A DNA stretch of 64,000 bases from Prunus persica (taxonomy: Eukaryota; Streptophyta; Magnoliopsida; Rosales; Rosaceae): positions 14,219,119 to 14,283,118 of the forward strand of contig NC_034012.1 of assembly GCF_000346465.2 (NCBI RefSeq). Direction: 5' to 3'. Under the pieces are notes generated by a model. The model was not told the origin of the DNA and did not search any database. It was given only the letters and a program-made list of their open reading frames with translations. This document shows positions 1 through 10,702 of the stretch, piece by piece (position 1 is the first letter of the stretch; every line of letters begins with the position of its first letter). Made by a program: the position numbers and the translations under genes.

Positions 1-893
1 TGACTAATAGTTTGATGCTTAAGGTAAATCCAATACAGTTAGTGTAAATGTCCTTTTACTATATAATTAGGTATATCCAATACAAAATAAATCTTTAATC
101 TTGAACATATTTATATAGGGGATTCTATGACTCACAAAGAAAACCTACGGATATATTTGTGTTTATGTTTGATCTCATTTTCTCTTTTGTAATTCCATCT
201 ACTTTTCATAAGAATTTGTTTGAAACAACTTATATATAAAAACTACCCTTGTTTTTAGATGATTATTGTGGTAGGATAAAATCAACAAAATAGACAAACA
301 CGGTATTTCAAGAAAAGACTATAATAACAACTATCTAATTGAATGATCAAATGGTTTCGGATCCAAGTGATTGTCGCAGAGATGATCTTTGAAGAAATAT
401 CTAAAAACTAGATGGTATTGGATTATTGAAATGCATGGTGAGTCTTATAAGGGTGTCCTTCAAATAAGCTTATTTGAGAAATCCCTCAACTAAAGCCATA
501 TCAGTCTCTTTCTCACAATATATATATATATATATATATATACACACCATACCTTTTGTGAAAATCTAAAAATGCTAAATTAGGAATGATAACTGATAGT
601 TAAAGAACTCTCGTGATCACTCTACAAGATTGTGACCTAAATGATGAATCAGCAGCTTAAGTTTCACCCCATTTGCCACATACCATCAAAGTAGGGGTTG
701 ACTTTGGCGTTCTTTAGCCTTTAATCACCACAAGAGTCACAAATTCTTCTCTTCTCTCTCCTTATCTTTCCAACCCCACTGATATCTCAGAAAGGTCTAT
801 AAATAGGGAGAACCAAGCCACATTATACTCACTCAGCAATCATCTCTTGCATACTTTCATATATACATTATCGTGCTTGTTGTTAAGCAAAAG
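1..893 (+). repeat. Upstream part of duplicated gene unit A (paralogue of 10702-11689)
   Basis: This stretch aligns almost base for base with 10702-11689, the region upstream of copy B, so it is the 5' half of a tandemly duplicated gene unit. Relative to B, unit A lacks about 130 bases between the words CACATACC and ATCAAAGTAGG (around position 690), with a short shared sequence at the break. A pure AT dinucleotide run lies at about 520-541. A diverged fold-back repeat of the family also found at 26.0, 32.6 and 33.0 kb occupies about 270-498. Confidence 0.8.
798..805 (+). promoter_or_regulatory. TATA box of disrupted copy A
   Basis: TATAAATA sits in the context GGTCTATAAATAGGGAG, 96 bases before the ATG at 894. 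The same context recurs at copies B, C, D and E, so the core promoter of A survived although the coding region did not. Confidence 0.8.
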
Positions 894-944
894 ATGGCAT
901 CCTCAAAGGCTTGTCTTCTTCTTGGTCTTGTCTTTGCTGTTCTC

Positions 945-1085
945 TGTTGACGTGGGTCTCCTAATTAATCAAGGAGATCTACTTCCTTGATTAATTAAGG
1001 GATTTACTTTTTTATTTTTTATATAGTTGATAAATTATTGTATAATTAGGAGATACTTTCCTAATTCTTTACTGTATATAATTTC
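945..1085 (+). repeat. 5' LTR remnant of the copia element
   Basis: About 140 bases match the start of the 3' LTR (7239-7379). The remaining roughly 93 bases of the LTR and the primer-binding site are missing. Sequence to the right is rich in AAACCCTAAA words. Confidence 0.85.
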
Positions 1086-1376
1086 TTCAAACACAAACCC
1101 TAAACCCTCATATCAAATTTCGTCACACCCAAACCCTAAATCAAATTCCTCATATTTACAGCTTCAGATTCGGATCTTCATACCCGAATCCTCATATCCT
1201 CTTATCACAAAACCCTAAACTCATATTTTTTTCTCTTATCAGAAAACCCTAAACACATATTTTTCCTCTTCTCTTAAATCCTTCCGCTACCATGAATATC
1301 GTCTCATCTTCCCAAACCACTGCCTCCACTTCCCCATCCTCCACAATTGCCACAACAAGTTCCCATGGTTATGTTT

Positions 1377-3822
1377 TGACAGGACCCGCCTCGAATTTCC
1401 CAAACCCGAGACAAATCTTGTGGAAATTCCGACATCACCCCAATGTCGGACCCAATCACTAAAACTAAAGCGTCCTGTCCCAAAAAGGAATAAGGGCACG
1501 ACACTTTCTACCGAAATTTCGGCAGCCTCCCCTGTAAATTGAACATTCCCCAAATTTCAACCTGCACAAAAACACATTTAATATCCCAACAGGCAGCACT
1601 CACAAGATAATTTCATGCAATTCACAAACTCGGCCTTCGGCCTTTACAAAAACCGAAGTGAAACCAAACAACCCACAAAGCCCTTAAGCAAAATATTGCC
1701 TTCCGCAAGGCAATTAATAAACTCAAATATGAATTATGAATACCAAACACAACTTACATCATCTACCTTTCCAATTCTAACATACGAGGTTTTAACCTCC
1801 TAACACAATCACATTTATGTCTGCGGCTGCACCTAATAACCTTAGGCTGCCTACATACCCTCACTGAGGGATCAAGCCAGACGTAGTTCTTTCTACTAAA
1901 TCCCGATTTCCAAACACAGACAATACCTTTATTCATCTCTCTGTTAATCACATAATCTCCCCATATGCCGAAACTACCAACGCCACGTATGGGGTCTGTC
2001 AACACGCCGGATAACTTACGCCACGTGTGACCTCAACTTATTATTACCATATCTCCTCATACGCCGGATCTACCAACGCCACGTATGGAGCCTGTCCGCA
2101 CGCCGAATAACCTACGTCACACGGGACCTCACAATCATATCACATAATCTCCCCATACGCCGGATCTACCAACACCACGTATGGGGTCTGTCAACACGCC
2201 GCATAACCTACGCCATGTGCGACCTCAACGTATTATTACAATATCTCCCCATACGCCGGATCTACCAACACCACGTATGAGGCCTGTCCGCACGCCGGAT
2301 AACCTACGCCATGTGGGACCTCACAATCATATCACATAATCTCCGCACACGCCGAATCTACCAACACCACATATGAGGTCTGTCAACATGCTGGATAACC
2401 TACGCCACGTGCGACCTTAACATATTATTACAATATCTCCCCATACGCCAGATCTACCAACACCATGTATGGGGCCTGTCCCTAGGGTCATTTAAATCCT
2501 CCTGGGAAGGTGAGACTCCCCCGGAAGACTCACGGTCAACCAAGGGTCAAACTACCCCAAACTTGGTCAAACGGGCCCACTAGGCCCACAACCTCCAAAT
2601 TCCGATCCAAAAGTTCCTATAGGTTCTACAATGTTTAGGACACTCATCCTGCAAGTTTGGTCCGGATTGGATGGTCGGATCGCTCACGATCGCACGATCC
2701 GACGGTTATTATAAAACATAAACTTTAAGTTATTAAATCGGAACATCCGAGGCTCCGATTCAAGATCCGTGAATTCTTACACGAGCCTAGAAATGACTAG
2801 ATTAACATATAATAAATTCAAGACCATCCAACGGTCCAAACCTATCGAACCCGGATAACGCGCAATAGGCGATATCCGTTCGAGACTCAAACGGTATTTG
2901 AATTCAAATCCGAGCATACCGTCATGCTCGAGACGACAAGAGGGTTATTTTAGAACTTTAAGACATGCCACCACATGGCCCACGCGCCACCCCACGCGCC
3001 GGCAGCGCGTAGGTGTCCAAAGAAATTTTCGGCTGCTGAAAAAACTCCAAACCGCCGGCCAAGACTCCCAAGTTAGGTAAATCAAATGTAGTGGAGCAAC
3101 TTTTGTTCTTGGACCTACCCCAAAAAGTGACCGGAAGTGGCCGGAATCGGAGGCCGAAAACCGGCCAAACTTCCATCGCTTAATCGACCTTCAAAACGTA
3201 GAAATCTCTCGAATCTAACACAACAGGCAGCAAGAACAGCTCGAGAAGTTGAGAAAGCATACCTGGATCGACGAAAATGGTGGCCGGAGGATTCCAAACG
3301 AGCTCCGTAAATTTTGGGTTAAAATCGGTCGGATTTTTGCATTTTCTGGCGATCACAGGTGGTTCCAGCGGCCGAGATTGGTCGGGATGGAAAGAGGGAG
3401 AACGCCCGGTTCTTTTCGAATCGGTGCCACCCCAAACGGTGGCCGGTTGCGACAGTGGTGGCCCAAAAACCTTGGCGGTGAATAGTAACAGAAGGGCTGT
3501 TTCTTGCGAAGGGAGAGGGAGGAAGAAGGAGAAAAAATAAAATTTAAAACTGCCCGGGTACTGTAGTAAAATTTTAAAATTACCTTTTCATCCTTTTCGT
3601 TTTTAGACTTTTCCTCCTTCGTTACAACTCGAAATTGGGCATGCCGCATGTCTACAAATTCGTATCGACGAGCTCTACGTAACGGTGCCACTTACTTCTC
3701 CAAAATCTTTCCGAATCAAAAAATAACCAAAATACCCTTACCCAAAGGGTATATTCGTAAATTCATATTTAAATTAATTTAATAATTTAATTGAGTAACC
3801 AAATTAGGGTCGGGGTGTTACA
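1377..3822 (-). mobile_element. Solo LTR (2.4 kb family) inserted in the copia element
   Basis: Read on the minus strand, the unit starts TGTAACACCCC and ends GGGTCCTGTCA, a canonical TG..CA LTR. It is flanked by the 5 bp duplication TGTTT (1372-1376 and 3823-3827). Removing it rejoins the copia reading frame just before the protease motif. A homologous LTR lies in the opposite orientation at 48150. No internal domain, primer-binding site or second LTR is present, so this is a solo LTR left by LTR-LTR recombination. It contains a tandem array of about 95 bp units (1957-2480). It also has a GC-rich segment (about 2960-3480) that is the leader module shared with the CACTA element. The family is probably Ty3/gypsy or a non-autonomous relative, judged only from LTR size and its TGTAACACCC start. 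Confidence 0.88.
1957..2480 (-). repeat. Tandem minisatellite of about 95 bp, about 6 units, inside the solo LTR
   Basis: Units start near 1957, 2053, 2150, 2245, 2340 and 2438. Each carries the words CCCCATACGCCGGATCTACC, CCACGTATGGGG and CACGCCGGATAACC. The same array, reverse-complemented and with 5 units, is in the LTR at 49592-50055. The array is therefore a feature of the LTR family, not a local expansion. Confidence 0.9.
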
Positions 3823-3827
3823 TGTTT

Positions 3828-6800
3828 TGCATAGTTCTTCAAAGAAACACATATGGGTCATTGACACCGGAGCCACTGATCACATAACCTTTGATCCTGG
3901 ATAAATTACCTCTCATACCCCGTCTTCTTAATTGGTGGTGTCTAATGCCAATGGTAACCCCTCCCCAGTAATTGGGGAGGGTTCCCTCTCTCTCTCTCTC
4001 TGACTCCCTCACTTTGGATTCTTTATTTATTGTTCCATCCTTACATCATAATTTCTTATCTGTTGCCCAAATTACTACGGCTTTGAATTGCATTGTAACC
4101 TTTTGGCCTACTCATTGGGTTTTTCAAGACATTCTCAACAGCAAGACGATTGGTTGTGGTACTAGGATGGGCAGACTCTAATATCTGGACTTGGCATCTG
4201 ACAGTGAAGCCAGCCTCAGTCACTCTTACAAAATTGGGGGTACGAGTGTTGAGAAGCAAACTTCCGAAGTATGGTTATGGCATCGCCGACTTGGACATGC
4301 TTCGTTTGGATATTTACAAAAGCTATTTTCTTCCTTATTTTCCCAGTTAGATATCTCCAGTTTTACGTGTGACATCTGTGAAATAGCCAAGAGCCATCGT
4401 GTTCCTTTCCCCTTAAGTTCACATAAAAGTTTGGTTCCTTTTTCTCTTGTTCATTATGATGTTTGGGGCCCGCTAAAATTACCACTCTCGGGGGAGCTAG
4501 ATGGTTTGTCACATTTATCGATGATTGCACACGTATGACCTGGGTTTCCCTTCGCCAAACAAAAGGGGAAGTCAATTCCAAGTTTCAACAGTTCTATCAC
4601 ATGGTGGAGACACAATTTCATACAAGAATTCAAGTTCTTCAGTCTGATAATGGCAGAGAATTTCTCTACCATGATCTTACTCAGTTCTTACAAGATCATG
4701 ACATTATACATCAACGCTCATGCCCTTACACTCCTCAACAGAATGGTGTGGCTGAACGAAAGAATAAACACTTATTGAAAATGGTTCGTGCCTCTCTCTT
4801 TGGTGCCAATATGCCTCGGTCCTTTTGGGGAGAAGTCGTCTTCTTTGCAGCATACCTTATCAATCGGATTCCCTCCAGTATCCTTAATTTCCAAACCCCC
4901 CTTCAAACACTCTACAACCATATCTAAATACCTCTTGCCAAAAACCTAAAACCACGGATTTTTGGCTATGTGGTCTTTGTCCCCTTACATGATCACTAAA
5001 GCAGCAAATTGGATCCCCGTGCTGAAAAGTGTGTTTTTATTGGTTATGCACCTCATCAGAAAGGTTACGGGTGTTATCATCCTCCTAGTCAGAAGGTCTA
5101 CACTTCTATGGCTGTTGTGTTCCAAGAGCACGACATATATTTTTCAGCCGTACATGAGGAGCATTGCGATGCCAAACATCTCAAATTTCAAGACTTTTTC
5201 CTTCATAATTGTCACTTACTGAAAACCATCGGTCGTAGAATGCAAGCGACAGGTAGCCGGAGACTGTGCCTAAGAACGACCGGTCGCAGCCTAAGACTCT
5301 GCCTGAAAGCGACCGGTCGTCCCCCAGAAATCCGAATCTGCTTCAAAACGACAGTCGTCTCCCTGCTGTCAAACTTAGGAGAACATTGAGGAGTTTTTGA
5401 GCGCTCAGGAAAATTCTTCAACTCCAGTATCCCACCAATCACCTGCTGAGGACGTCATTCAGGTAACCTCTTTTCTTGAAACTGATAACATTAATGAAAT
5501 ATCCCATGATGATTTAATTTCAGAATGCATAGAGCCTGCATATCAGATTCCAAGATGGAAGAACGTGGAAAACCTCCAGTTCACTACGAAGCAGACCTTA
5601 ATGGAAAATGAAAATATCCCATCAACAATTATGTATCCATCAGCAGATTATCAGAATTATGGGTACACTTTGTGAAGCAGTTGGATGACATACCTATTCC
5701 CAACAATGTAACTGAAGCACTAGAAGACTCAAAATGGAAAGAAGCCATGAATGAAGAAATGCGAGCTCTCCAGAAGAATGGCACATGGGAACTCGTGCCA
5801 TTACCTCATGGAAAGAAGACTGTCGGATGCAGGTGGATTTATATTGTGAAACTCATAGCAGATGGATCCATTGAAAGATATAAAGCTAGATTGGTGGCGA
5901 AGGGGTGCACATCAAGATATGAGATAGACCACCATTAGACTTTTGCCCCAGTAGCCAAGATTAAAACTATCAGAGTTCTTCTATCTCTAGCAACAAATCT
6001 CGATTGGCCATTACATCAGTTTGATATAAAAAAATGCATTCTTACATGGAGACTTGAAAGAATAAGTATATATGGACTTGCCACCAGGATGTAACTTAGC
6101 TCGCGACAAGGAGAATCAAGTTTGCAAGCTGAGAAAGTCATTGTATGGGTTAAAGCAATCCCCCAGGGCATGGTTTGGTAGATTCACTAAATCTATGAAG
6201 AATTTTGGATATATACAGAGTAATGCAGATCACACCTTGTTTCTAAAGCGTGATGGAAGAGGACTTACTGCACTGATTGTTTATGTGGATGACATAGTCG
6301 TAACTGGAAACGACATAGAAGAGCAATTAAAACTGCATAAATATCTATCTCAGGAATTTGAGATGAAGAATCTAGGTGATATGAAGTACTTTCTAGGAAT
6401 TGAAGTAGCCAGGTCCACAACTGGTATATTTCTGTCTTAAAGGAAGTATGTATTAAATCTCCTCACTGAAATAGGAATGCTTGGATACAAACCTGCTAAT
6501 ACACCCATCGAGATGATTCACAAGTTATGTGAAGACATGGATCAAGAACCAACCAATAAGGAACAGTACCAACACCTTGTTGGAAGATTGATATATTTAG
6601 CTCACACAAGACCAGATATTGCATATTCTGTGAGTGTGGTTAGTCTGTTTATGCATTCACCCAGTGTGTCCCATAGGAATGCAGTTGATCGGATCTTAAG
6701 ATACTTAAAGTCAGCACATGGAAGAGGGTTAACGTTCTAAAAAAAATAGAGATCTCGAAGTTGTAATGCTGATTGGGCTGGCTCCATTACTGACAGACGC

Positions 6801-7080
6801 TTTACTTCAGGTTACTTCACTTTTGTGGGAGGTAACCTAGTCACTTGGCGGAGTAAAAAACAAAATGTGGTTTCTCGATCTAGTGCTGAAGCAGAGTATC
6901 GAGGAATGGCTCACGAAGTTTTGGAATTACTATGGATCAGAAGACTATTGACAGAATTGGGGTTCAAGACAGAAAAGTCAATAGAGTTACATTGTGATAA
7001 CAAGTCACCCATCGATATTGCCCATAATCCAGTTCAACATTATTGAACTAAACATGTTGAGATGGATAGACATTTTATCA
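3828..7080 (+). pseudogene. Copia pol polyprotein remains (protease, integrase, RT, RNase H)
   Basis: Protease is recognisable at about 3848-3900 from WVIDTGATDH, followed at once by a stop. The GAG-pre-integrase zinc region (HRRLGHAS, then CDICEIAK) is in 4270-4400. The integrase core follows with DVWGPL, FIDDCTRMTW, QSDNGREF and QQNGVAERKN (4460-4927). Reverse transcriptase starts near 5700 (WKEAMNEEM, RWIYIVK, RYKARLVAKG) and contains LYGLKQSPRAW and the catalytic YVDD (6072-6440). RNase H shows SSAEAEYR and HCDNKSPIDIA (6760-7046). The reading frame is broken by several frameshifts and stops, for example near 4490, 4925, 5390, 5936, 6040 and 6438. A short insertion rich in ACCGGTCG words lies between integrase and RT (5226-5330). 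It cannot encode a working polyprotein. Confidence 0.92.
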
Positions 7081-7228
7081 AAAAAAAAAACTTGAGAAAA
7101 AGATCATCCGCCTACCATTGGTAAAATCAGAAGATTAGTTGGCAGATATCTTAACCAAAGCTGTTTGTGCAAGAGTATTTTATGACTCACGTACCAAGTT
7201 GGGCATTTGTGACATATATGCACCAACT

Positions 7229-7238
7229 TGAGGAGGAG
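7229..7238 (+). other. Polypurine tract of the copia element
   Basis: GAGGAGGAG directly precedes the TGTTGACG start of the 3' LTR, the position expected for the plus-strand primer of a plant copia element. Confidence 0.75.
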
Positions 7239-7471
7239 TGTTGACGTGAGTCTCCTAATTAATCAAGGAGGTTTACTTCCTTGATTAATTAAGGGATTTA
7301 TTTTCCTATTTTTTATATAGTTGATAAATCATTGTATAATTAGAAGATACTTGCCTAATTCTTTACTGTATCTAATTCCTTGTATAGCACCATGTAAACT
7401 CTTAAATATACCTCATTATGGAGAAGAATAAAGTTAACCTAATGCATTCAAACCATATTCATATTTTAGCA
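7239..7471 (+). repeat. 3' LTR of the copia element (233 bp)
   Basis: Runs from TGTTGACG to ATTTTAGCA and is followed by the target duplication TTCTC. AGAATAAAG at about 7424 is a possible polyadenylation signal. Confidence 0.9.
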
Positions 7472-7784
7472 TTCTCCTCATCTCCTCTAAGGTCTCAACT
7501 ACTCCAACTCGTGAGTTTCTCACTTTCTTAACTAAATCATATATATTAAATTAGTAATTGTATCTTTCTTTCCAGTAACGATTTGTGAATTTAGGCACAT
7601 TTTAATTATAAGGTGCACTGTCATGAAAATGATTATGCTTCGAACTCTTTTTTGCATGAAGGGCTAGTGGTTGCACCTGCATGGCTTAATTTGCACCTTA
7701 TTAAATACAAACCTAGCTATGATTGTTATAAGTTATGTATATTGTTTTTGCTTTATATATAAAGTTTTTGTTTAGACAACTTGT

Positions 7785-7935
7785 AATTTAAATTGATGGC
7801 CCCTTTAAAAATAATTAGGCATGACTAATTTTGAAAATTTTAGCTCTAACATGTGTTTTGAACACTTATATGTATTTGATATACTTGTGTTTTTTATTTT
7901 GGCCCCCTCAATCTGAAAATTCTAGCTCCGCCCGG
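7785..7935. mobile_element. Transposon debris replacing the exon 2 acceptor of copy A
   Basis: Copy B has a polypyrimidine tract and CAG acceptor here. Copy A instead has about 150 bases ending CTAGCTCCGCCC, a word typical of the termini of plant DNA-transposon remnants. No clean target duplication was found, so the edges are approximate. Confidence 0.4.
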
Positions 7936-8059
7936 TGATGATTTTCTAGATGACCATGGTGACGGACGTGGAGGGTATGGCCACGGACATGGAGGGTATG
8001 GCCATGGCCACCACGGCAAAGGGGGGCCTTGTGCTGCTGAGACTGAAACCAAGAATTAG

Positions 8060-9000
8060 ATAACCTGTTAGTTTGTGACTTACGTTGCAGGTGTGTTGTA
8101 AGGGTTGTGGTACAAAATAAAGTTGTTTGGTTGAGTAATCTATATGAACTCTCAATCATAGACTCTTCTTAAGCTTGTTCTCGTGTTCTCTGTAATGTAC
8201 GCATTGGAATGTGTTCTCTTGTTATGTGATAAAATGTGATTTAACTTGCTCAATACATATTATGTCAAAAATGTTTAGTATGGCTTGGCTCCTTAAAATT
8301 GAGAGGGAGCACATCCTCACAACAAACGAGATTTTGGCACTAGTTAAACTTCACAAAAATTAAATTTAAAAAAAAAAAAAAAAAAAGATTAAAAGAACTC
8401 AGAAGAAAAAAAATTAAAGGAATTTGCCAAGTGTCAAACCTCTATTTGTTTTGAGGAGGAACTGCTCCTCAGTTTTATGGAGCCAAACCTTTTCCTAATA
8501 TTAATGGAGTTCATGTATGACTCATTTGTTTTGTGTGATCACCATTTGGTTAATGAATTGTGCGCAAAATTTAATAGGATACGGATCATCTGCTATGATT
8601 TTAGTCCCCTAATAGAATGGATCCTACTTTGGAGCACATGTGGTATCGGTAGTTCCTACTCGCACTCACAAATACATATTGGTTGGTCCATTAAAATGCA
8701 AATATCACCTCTCATATCATTATGCGAACATTGGGAACAAGAGTAGTGTTTCCACCGTTGACAAGGGATGGAAGATCTAGCTCGACGGAAAAATAAGGAG
8801 TAAAACTTATAGAAGCATGCATGCCGTGTATGTATTGTTGTTATCATGGATACTAATTTGGCAATTAATTTTCTAATGGGTGAATTAAAAAAACATTTTT
8901 AATCTATATATGTAAAGTTAAATATCCTTTCTTGATGAACAATTTGTAATTGCATCTCTGTAATTTTTATGGGTTTGTGTTCTTGGTGGTTGACTAGTCA
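8060..9000 (+). repeat. 3' flank of unit A, paralogous to 12238-12960
   Basis: Matches the region downstream of copy B and, more weakly, of copy C (17617-18300). Shared words include GGTTGAGTAATC, ACTTGCTCAATACATA and CATGCCGTGTATGTATTG. Similarity to B ends near 8930. It contains an 18-20 base A run near 8370. I see no gene. Confidence 0.7.
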
Positions 9001-9008
9001 TTGTATGA

Positions 9009-9473
9009 ATGTTGAATATGAGTAAGGTTCATGGAGACAAAATTGGTTTTGGTTATGGTTGTTCTAGTTTATGCGTTCCTCCTTCTTTGACCACATTTGT
9101 CAAGGAGTCAAATAAAAAATTTGATGTTTTAGAGCCAACTAGGACTCAAAGATTCATTCCTACTTGTCACCATTGTGGTGTGAAAGGTCACATCCAACCT
9201 AGGTGTAATGCTCTAAGGAATGTGTCTAGAGCAACCAATGCAAATGGCTTTAAGAACCATGTTTCATCTCTTAAAACATGTGAGCTTGCAAAATCTGTTC
9301 TTTGTAAAAGGGATAAACCAAAAAGGTTCATTCCTACTTGCCATCATTGTGGCACATTGGGACACATAAGATCAAAGTATTTTGAGTTTAGGAATTTTGA
9401 GAAAAAGTCTTTTGTTCATTTCAAGAAAGTAAATGATGACTCACTTCAAGTTGAAGCCATGGCAGAGGCATGA
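9009..9473 (+). pseudogene. Gag-like zinc-knuckle fragment (copia type)
   Basis: An open frame of 154 residues begins MLNMSKVHGDK. It holds one complete CCHC knuckle, CHHCGVKGHIQPRC (about residues 57-70), and a second one in which the last Cys is replaced by Tyr, CHHCGTLGHIRSKY. Both are preceded by RFIPT. This repeated arrangement resembles the nucleocapsid linker of plant copia Gag proteins. No capsid, protease or LTR sequence flanks it, and the unit B paralogue lacks it. It is most likely a captured fragment. The frame is unbroken, so expression as a small nucleic-acid-binding protein cannot be excluded, but nothing supports it. Confidence 0.5.
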
Positions 9474-9479
9474 GAGGCG

Positions 9480-10470
9480 AGAAAGACTATGTACTTTTAT
9501 AGTGTTATCCCCGACTAATAACACCATAACATTCGTGATAATATTTTAATGTGGAATAATATTATTGATCGAATATAACAAAATAGTACTATCCCCGTTG
9601 CGACTACGTTTTTATCCGTGGACTGCTAGGCTTACCTAGTCTTTAAAATGCAGTTGAAGAATTTATTATTATGAAAATGACGTGAGAGAGGGAGGGGGTC
9701 ATATATTTTCAGAATAATTTTGCTAAAAAACGAAAGCAGAAGAATTAATTATTATGAAAATGACGTGTAATAAAACCACAGGTTGTGTGACATTGCCGTA
9801 CATGCAGTCGGTGAGTCCACAGACGAACATGCATTTGTTTTGAGTCACATTAATTAAGCAGTGAATGGGGGCACTAGTTGTCCATCTTTATATGACCCAA
9901 TGACTTAAGATATCTATATATATGCATACGGACTTTAAAAAGTAGAAGCAATACAGCCTTAGAAAGGCAGTGCGTGCATGGAAAAAGATTATTAGGTAAC
10001 GATATAAATTTACGGTACCTAATACATTAGCGCTAATTGATAATTTTTTGATACTCTAATAATAATATTGACAATTAGTGTCGAAATATCAGGTACGATA
10101 AGTGTCGAATTGAGAATATATTAGGTACGATAAATTGATATTAAGTATTTCGTCGGTAGTTGGTAGGTACTTAGTAGCTATCAAGTAAATATTATATGAG
10201 ATACGAAGATCAACATGAATTATATCTTTGTAATTTAGTAGCTATGCTTGTATCTGGTCCTGATTTGCATATCTATTATTAGGTAAAATACTTTGAAATT
10301 ATTGAACTTTAAACATTTTCATTAATCAAAGGGCTATTAAGAACCCAAAGGCAAATATAATGGTTTACGTGGGTGGGTATGGAACTTGTGTGTATTCTTT
10401 GACCTTGTCAATCTTATTAATGAGTGTTGGTTGGTGGGGTCCCGATTTGCATATCAATTATTAGGTAAAT
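9480..10470. other. Intergenic part of unit A, no gene seen
   Basis: AT-rich. A GAATTATTATTATGAAAATGACG word occurs twice in variant form near 9660 and 9745. From about 9990 it aligns with 13755-13784 and 14657-15260 of unit B and preserves the empty sites of two transposons present there. Confidence 0.6.
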
Positions 10471-10474
10471 TACT

Positions 10475-10702
10475 TTGAAAAAGCACAAATCGTCAAAGTT
10501 TGTGGACATGAGGGATAGATACTGTGGCTGGATTGTCAACAATGACAGAGTGAACGACTTTTCTTCATGGTGTGCTTTAGCTACATCTTCTATCCTTCTG
10601 CGTTGGTCACATTCATGTAATCTTGTACATGAAGCAACTTACCACAAAGGCTACCAAAACTTTAATAACTATAGGTCCTACTACCTGTGCATTTTTACTT
10701 GA
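10475..10702 (+). repeat. Duplicated unrecognised segment (paralogue of 15260-15430)
   Basis: A short open frame contains CGWIVNNDRVNDFSSW and ILLRWSHS. The paralogue at 15260-15400 reads a similar but frame-shifted version, so coding conservation is poor. I do not recognise a family. Its value is as a marker that units A and B are tandem duplicates. Confidence 0.5.

Larger units (their letters stand above)
945..7471 (+). mobile_element. Ty1/copia LTR retrotransposon, degenerate, nested host of a solo LTR
   Basis: The element begins TGTTGACG and ends TTTTAGCA, and is flanked by the exact 5 bp target duplication TTCTC (940-944 and 7472-7476). The 3' LTR is 7239-7471. The 5' LTR is truncated at about 1085. 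Bases 1086-1371 look like leader plus a short reading frame from ATG 1292 (MNIVSSSQTTAS, Ser/Thr-rich). The primer-binding site and most of gag are absent. A 2446 bp solo LTR interrupts the body at 1377-3822. Gene order protease, integrase, reverse transcriptase, RNase H is that of Ty1/copia. Frameshifts and stops throughout make it non-autonomous. By eye the LTRs differ at about 10 of 140 comparable positions, so the insertion is not recent. Confidence 0.93.
894..8059 (+). pseudogene. Copy A: Gly/His-rich secreted protein gene, split by a copia element
   Basis: Exon 1 starts at 894 (MASSKACLLLGLVFAV) and is cut after base 944 by a 6.5 kb copia element. It resumes at 7472 and runs to the splice donor at about 7513/7514 (C followed by GTGAGT). 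The inserted element is flanked by TTCTC on both sides, which belongs to the signal-peptide codons of the original gene. Exon 2 is readable at about 7936-8059 as GDDFLDDHGDGRGG, then HGHGG repeats and the tail CAAETETKN with TAG at 8057. Its normal first codons and splice acceptor are missing. In their place is foreign sequence at about 7785-7935 whose end resembles the GGGCGGAGCTAG termini of plant DNA-transposon debris. Two separate lesions therefore inactivate this copy. Downstream sequence still matches the 3' region of copy B, including AATAAAGTTG. The product would have been a small secreted protein like copies B and C. Confidence 0.85.

Noticed and set aside
3249..3691. Several overlapping frames on both strands
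   Set aside because: They lie in the GC-rich leader part of the solo LTR and show no family signature.
945..7471. Active copia element
   Set aside because: 5' LTR is truncated, gag and primer-binding site are missing, pol has many stops, and a solo LTR interrupts it.
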